The notes under the pieces are model-generated. The model made no database searches. It saw only the letters and a list, made by a program, of their open reading frames with translations, and was not told where the DNA came from. A DNA stretch of 10,113 nucleotides from Verrucomicrobiota bacterium (GTDB lineage Bacteria > Verrucomicrobiota > Verrucomicrobiia > Limisphaerales > UBA1100), in the NCBI GenBank assembly GCA_028872645.1, contig JAPKDK010000094.1, positions 1-10,113 of the forward strand, given 5' to 3'. Below, piece after piece: positions 8,190 to 10,113 of this stretch; within the stretch, counting starts at the first letter, position 1, and every line of letters begins with the position of its first letter. Made by a program: the position numbers and the translations under genes.

Positions 8190-8536
8190 CGTCGGCGCTC
8201 AATGCGCACAGATACGTGGCGGGTTTGAGACAGAATAAACTTCTTCACCTCCACCCGCACGCAATTCGGCTGGAATTTTGTAAGCACCAGCGCTGCCGCA
8301 TCCTCCGCAAGTTTCTCAATCAACCGCCATTCCCCGGCTTCCGCCATTTCTGTGAGAGCCATCGTCACCGCGTGGTAATCAATCGTGTCACCAATTGCAT
8401 CAGCCGTGGCGGCAGCGGCAAAGTCGTGCTCCATTTCCACAGTGAACAAAAGCCGCTGTGGAGATGCGCGCTCCTCGTCCGGCACGCCCACGCGCGAGCG
8501 TACTTCGAGATCGGCAATGGTGATGGTGTCATCCAT
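8186..8536 (-). CDS. folB: Dihydroneopterin aldolase family protein
   Basis: Folate biosynthesis enzyme splitting 7,8-dihydroneopterin into 6-hydroxymethyl-dihydropterin and glycolaldehyde; some relatives act instead as epimerases. At 116 residues it has normal FolB length. Visible features: VRSRVGVPDEERASPQ (12-27) with the catalytic-region Glu21/Glu22, DTIDYHAV (50-57) with Tyr54, LIEKLAEDAA (72-81) with the pterin-anchoring Glu74, and VRVEVKKF (93-100), where Lys99 aligns with the catalytic Lys. The Lys-Pro usually seen there is Lys-Phe, and the following stretch departs from the canonical A-P pattern, so a paralogous activity is possible. Its first 8 bp overlap the upstream HAD gene; no Shine-Dalgarno is visible, so expression probably depends on translational coupling. 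Its stop overlaps that of the convergent protease gene. Confidence 0.88.
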   Translation of the reverse strand: MDDTITIADLEVRSRVGVPDEERASPQRLLFTVEMEHDFAAAATADAIGDTIDYHAVTMALTEMAEAGEWRLIEKLAEDAAALVLTKFQPNCVRVEVKKFILSQTRHVSVRIERRR

Positions 8537-9182
8537 CGGTAGAAACTGGCACGGGCCATGCCATTTCGGATTCCTCCAATAATTTCCCCAACTCGCCCAA
8601 GTGTTCCACGATGAGTTCCGGCTTTGCTGCCTGCAGCTGTTCGCGGGAATTGTAACCGGTCAGTACAGCGCAGGAATGAATGCCGCCCGCATGAGCGGTT
8701 TCCACATCATGCTGCATGTCGCCAATGAACATCGTTTCCTCGGCAAGTAGATTTTGTTCGCTGAGAATTTGGGCTATACGCACTCGCTTATCCATCACGC
8801 GCACATAAGCGTGATCAAAATCAAACGCAATGCGCGCAGACTGCTCGCGGTAATGATCCGGGTGAATGGTGCTCAGCAAAAAAGTGCGCAGGTGCTTTGA
8901 TTTGCAAAAGCTAAAAAACTCCTGTGCAAATGGCAGCGGTTCGATGGTTTTTTGCTCGTCAGCAAAGCTGAGTTTGTACCATTCCTCCAGTTGCTCCAAA
9001 GGTACGCCAGGCGTGACGCGTTCGTAGAATTCATCGAAGGGCAGGCTGAACTCCGCGCGAAACTCCTCAAGGCTCATTTCCGGAAAACCGGATCGGGTGA
9101 AGGTATAATTGGTGGCGCGCCACACCGCAGGCAAATCGTTCACCAAAGTGCCGGACCAATCAAACAACACGTTACGAATCAT
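8529..9182 (-). CDS. HAD-superfamily hydrolase, phosphoglycolate-phosphatase-like
   Basis: Haloacid-dehalogenase-fold protein, 217 residues, with a helical cap (about 17-85) as in the phosphoglycolate phosphatase/beta-phosphoglucomutase group. Motif I is FDWSGTLVND (7-16): Asp8 is the nucleophile, but the +2 position, normally the general acid Asp, is Ser10, reminiscent of phosphonatase, which has Ala there. Motif II is Ser104 in FLLSTI; motif III is probably Lys132; motif IV is FIGDMQHD (152-159) with Asp155 and Asp159, followed by VETAHAGG. A phosphatase or a related phosphoryl/C-X bond hydrolase is likely; the substrate is unknown. It overlaps the permease upstream by ATGA and folB downstream by 8 bp, so all three are probably one transcription unit. 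An AAGGA six bases before the ATG supports the start. Confidence 0.88.
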   Translation of the reverse strand: MIRNVLFDWSGTLVNDLPAVWRATNYTFTRSGFPEMSLEEFRAEFSLPFDEFYERVTPGVPLEQLEEWYKLSFADEQKTIEPLPFAQEFFSFCKSKHLRTFLLSTIHPDHYREQSARIAFDFDHAYVRVMDKRVRIAQILSEQNLLAEETMFIGDMQHDVETAHAGGIHSCAVLTGYNSREQLQAAKPELIVEHLGELGKLLEESEMAWPVPVSTDG

Positions 9183-10113
9183 TCCTCGTCCTTTTCGTTG
9201 GCCTCCGAACCCACATCTTCCGCCGGCTTCGCGCGCAGATTGATGCGCTTGGGACTCTCCTCTTTTTGGGATTCACCCTCTATTCCCTCTTCATTGGCCA
9301 CTTTGTCTCGCAGATTAATTCTCTTATTGGAGGCCTTTTCTTCGACTTCCTTTTCGCGAAGACTCGCCTCGGCAACCAGCGCAGCTTTGTCAGCTGGCTT
9401 CAACAAAAACGCGGCGACGATCGCCGCCACCACTGCGATGGCGGCACAAATAAAATAAGGTAATTTGATGGACACATCCAAAAGCCCCAACGCAATCAAC
9501 GGCCCAATGATCCGCGCGAGGCTGCCGATGCTTTGAGTGACCCCCATAACCTCGCCCTGCTCATTTGGGCCTGCGTTGAGGGAAATCAGCCCGTAAGTTG
9601 GCGCGCGGTACACACTGGAGCTGACGGAGAACAAAGCTAATGCACCGAGCAGCAAATAAAGGTGCGGTGCATTCGCGAGTGGTAGCCACGCAAGACTTAC
9701 CCCCAATAAAGCAAGGCCGACAACGATTAACCATTTTTCGCCCAGCCAGTTTACAAGAGGCCCGATGAATTTGCCCTGGATGATAGCTCCAATCAGGCCA
9801 CAAAATACGAGCATGTAATAGGCAATCGTCCGCGTATAATCGATGGTGGCTATTTTGCCGTTTGAGGGGACGAGTTCCCTGTGAACAAAGGTGATCCGCC
9901 CGCTCTTGGGCGCGTTAATGACATTGGTGCTCGTAAGCGTGGCCAGAGTACAAATGGGTTCACCTCGCCGCACTTCTTCATCCGAAACCACGTGCCAATT
10001 TTCAACCCAGATTAAGGGTTCATCAACAATCTGCACGCGAACGTCCTGTTTGAAAGTGAAAGTCCCCGGCGCTTCTTTTGTGCCCGTGAAGGTGAGCACA
10101 AAGGTGGATTCAA
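9179..10113 (-). CDS. MFS permease (TetA-like), C-terminal half, with barrel-sandwich insertion (5' end beyond window)
   Basis: The frame is open to the right edge, so the N-terminal half is missing; an internal GTG at 10099 is not a credible start. Residues are numbered from that GTG. The first visible residues, ESTFVLTF, match the end of helix 7 in TetA-like permeases. After an insertion of about 80 residues, helix 8 (91-109) is followed by the cytoplasmic loop motif GKFIGPLVNWLGEKW (109-123), the second-half copy of the MFS signature, and then by helices 9 (124-141), 10 (145-163), 11 (about 188-208) and 12 (214-234). A hydrophilic, highly charged tail of about 70 residues ends the protein, with a repeated KRINLR motif. 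It is presumably a proton-driven exporter or importer of a small molecule; the substrate cannot be read. Its stop overlaps the HAD start (ATGA), placing it first of the visible three-gene unit. Confidence 0.9.
   Translation of the reverse strand, partial: ESTFVLTFTGTKEAPGTFTFKQDVRVQIVDEPLIWVENWHVVSDEEVRRGEPICTLATLTSTNVINAPKSGRITFVHRELVPSNGKIATIDYTRTIAYYMLVFCGLIGAIIQGKFIGPLVNWLGEKWLIVVGLALLGVSLAWLPLANAPHLYLLLGALALFSVSSSVYRAPTYGLISLNAGPNEQGEVMGVTQSIGSLARIIGPLIALGLLDVSIKLPYFICAAIAVVAAIVAAFLLKPADKAALVAEASLREKEVEEKASNKRINLRDKVANEEGIEGESQKEESPKRINLRAKPAEDVGSEANEKDEE
9183..9193 (-). promoter_or_regulatory. Shine-Dalgarno site for the HAD hydrolase
   Basis: AAGGA (9189-9193) lies six bases before the ATG at 9182, within the 3' end of the permease gene. 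A second GAGGA (9183-9187) abuts the ATG and is too close to serve. This, together with the ATGA stop-start overlap, makes re-initiation after the permease plausible. Confidence 0.5.
9209..9328 (-). repeat. Duplicated KRINLR peptide motif in the permease tail
   Basis: Two 15-residue units, at 9284-9328 (NKRINLRDKVANEEG) and 9209-9253 (PKRINLRAKPAEDVG), agree at 9 of 15 positions. Six of the nine identical residues use different codons, so the duplication is old and kept at the protein level, or arose convergently, rather than being a recent DNA repeat. Confidence 0.6.
9842..10048 (-). other. Lipoyl/biotinyl-like (barrel-sandwich hybrid) domain inside the MFS permease
   Basis: Within the permease, the segment from about DVRVQIVDEP to GKIATID has the beta-repeat pattern of biotinyl/lipoyl and HlyD-type domains: V...VRRGEPICTL, then VINAPKSGRITFV, then VPSNGKIATI. 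The canonical modified Lys, about eight residues before the Pro of the AP..G hairpin, is replaced by Thr/Ser, so it should not carry lipoate or biotin. By the positions of the flanking helices it lies in the loop between helices 7 and 8, which faces the periplasm. The domain assignment rests on pattern only. Confidence 0.5.

Noticed and set aside
8190..8528. Possible intrinsic terminator at the protease/folB junction
   Set aside because: The stop codons overlap and I see no GC stem plus T-run close to either stop; the downstream bases are folB coding sequence.
9209..9328. Possible DNA direct repeat or mobile-element scar in the permease tail
   Set aside because: Nucleotide similarity is broken up by synonymous changes; only the peptide motif repeats, and there are no target duplications or transposase remnants.

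Overview
The window is a dense, moderately GC-rich bacterial chromosome segment: nine protein genes, almost no non-coding DNA, and no RNA genes, mobile elements, CRISPR arrays or long DNA repeats that I can see. Eight genes lie on the minus strand and one on the plus strand. A single-chain SecD-SecF fusion next to yajC and tgt, sparse Shine-Dalgarno sequences and the overall protein style fit the Planctomycetes-Verrucomicrobia-Chlamydiae group, with Verrucomicrobiota as my best guess. That placement is inference from gene style, not from a marker search.

Minus-strand block 1 (about 1-6722, transcribed right to left) runs: a fumarylacetoacetate-hydrolase (FAH) fold enzyme, proS (prolyl-tRNA synthetase), tgt (tRNA-guanine transglycosylase), yajC and secDF. 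The secDF gene runs off the left edge. The tgt-yajC-secD-secF order is the classical Sec-accessory cluster; here proS sits directly upstream of tgt, with its stop codon overlapping the tgt start. Spacing is tight throughout (42 bp, 1-nt overlap, 63 bp, 4 bp), so one transcript starting near 6722 is plausible.

A single plus-strand gene (6807-8189) encodes an exported subtilisin-family (S8) protease with an unusual N-terminus: signal peptide, a small domain resembling the secretin/TonB short N-terminal (STN) domain, an inhibitor/propeptide-like segment, then the catalytic domain. It diverges from the FAH gene across 84 bp and converges on folB, the two stop codons sharing one TTAA palindrome.

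Minus-strand block 2 (10113-8186) is a fully overlapping three-gene unit: a TetA-like major facilitator (MFS) permease cut by the right edge, a HAD-superfamily hydrolase, and folB (dihydroneopterin aldolase). The permease appears to carry a lipoyl-like barrel-sandwich domain inserted in the periplasmic loop between transmembrane helices 7 and 8, and ends in a charged tail with a duplicated KRINLR motif. The HAD enzyme has Ser where the usual second motif-I Asp would be.

Most of the window is housekeeping (translation, tRNA modification, protein export, folate). The parts worth a second look are the protease architecture, the permease insertion, and the HAD-folB coupling.
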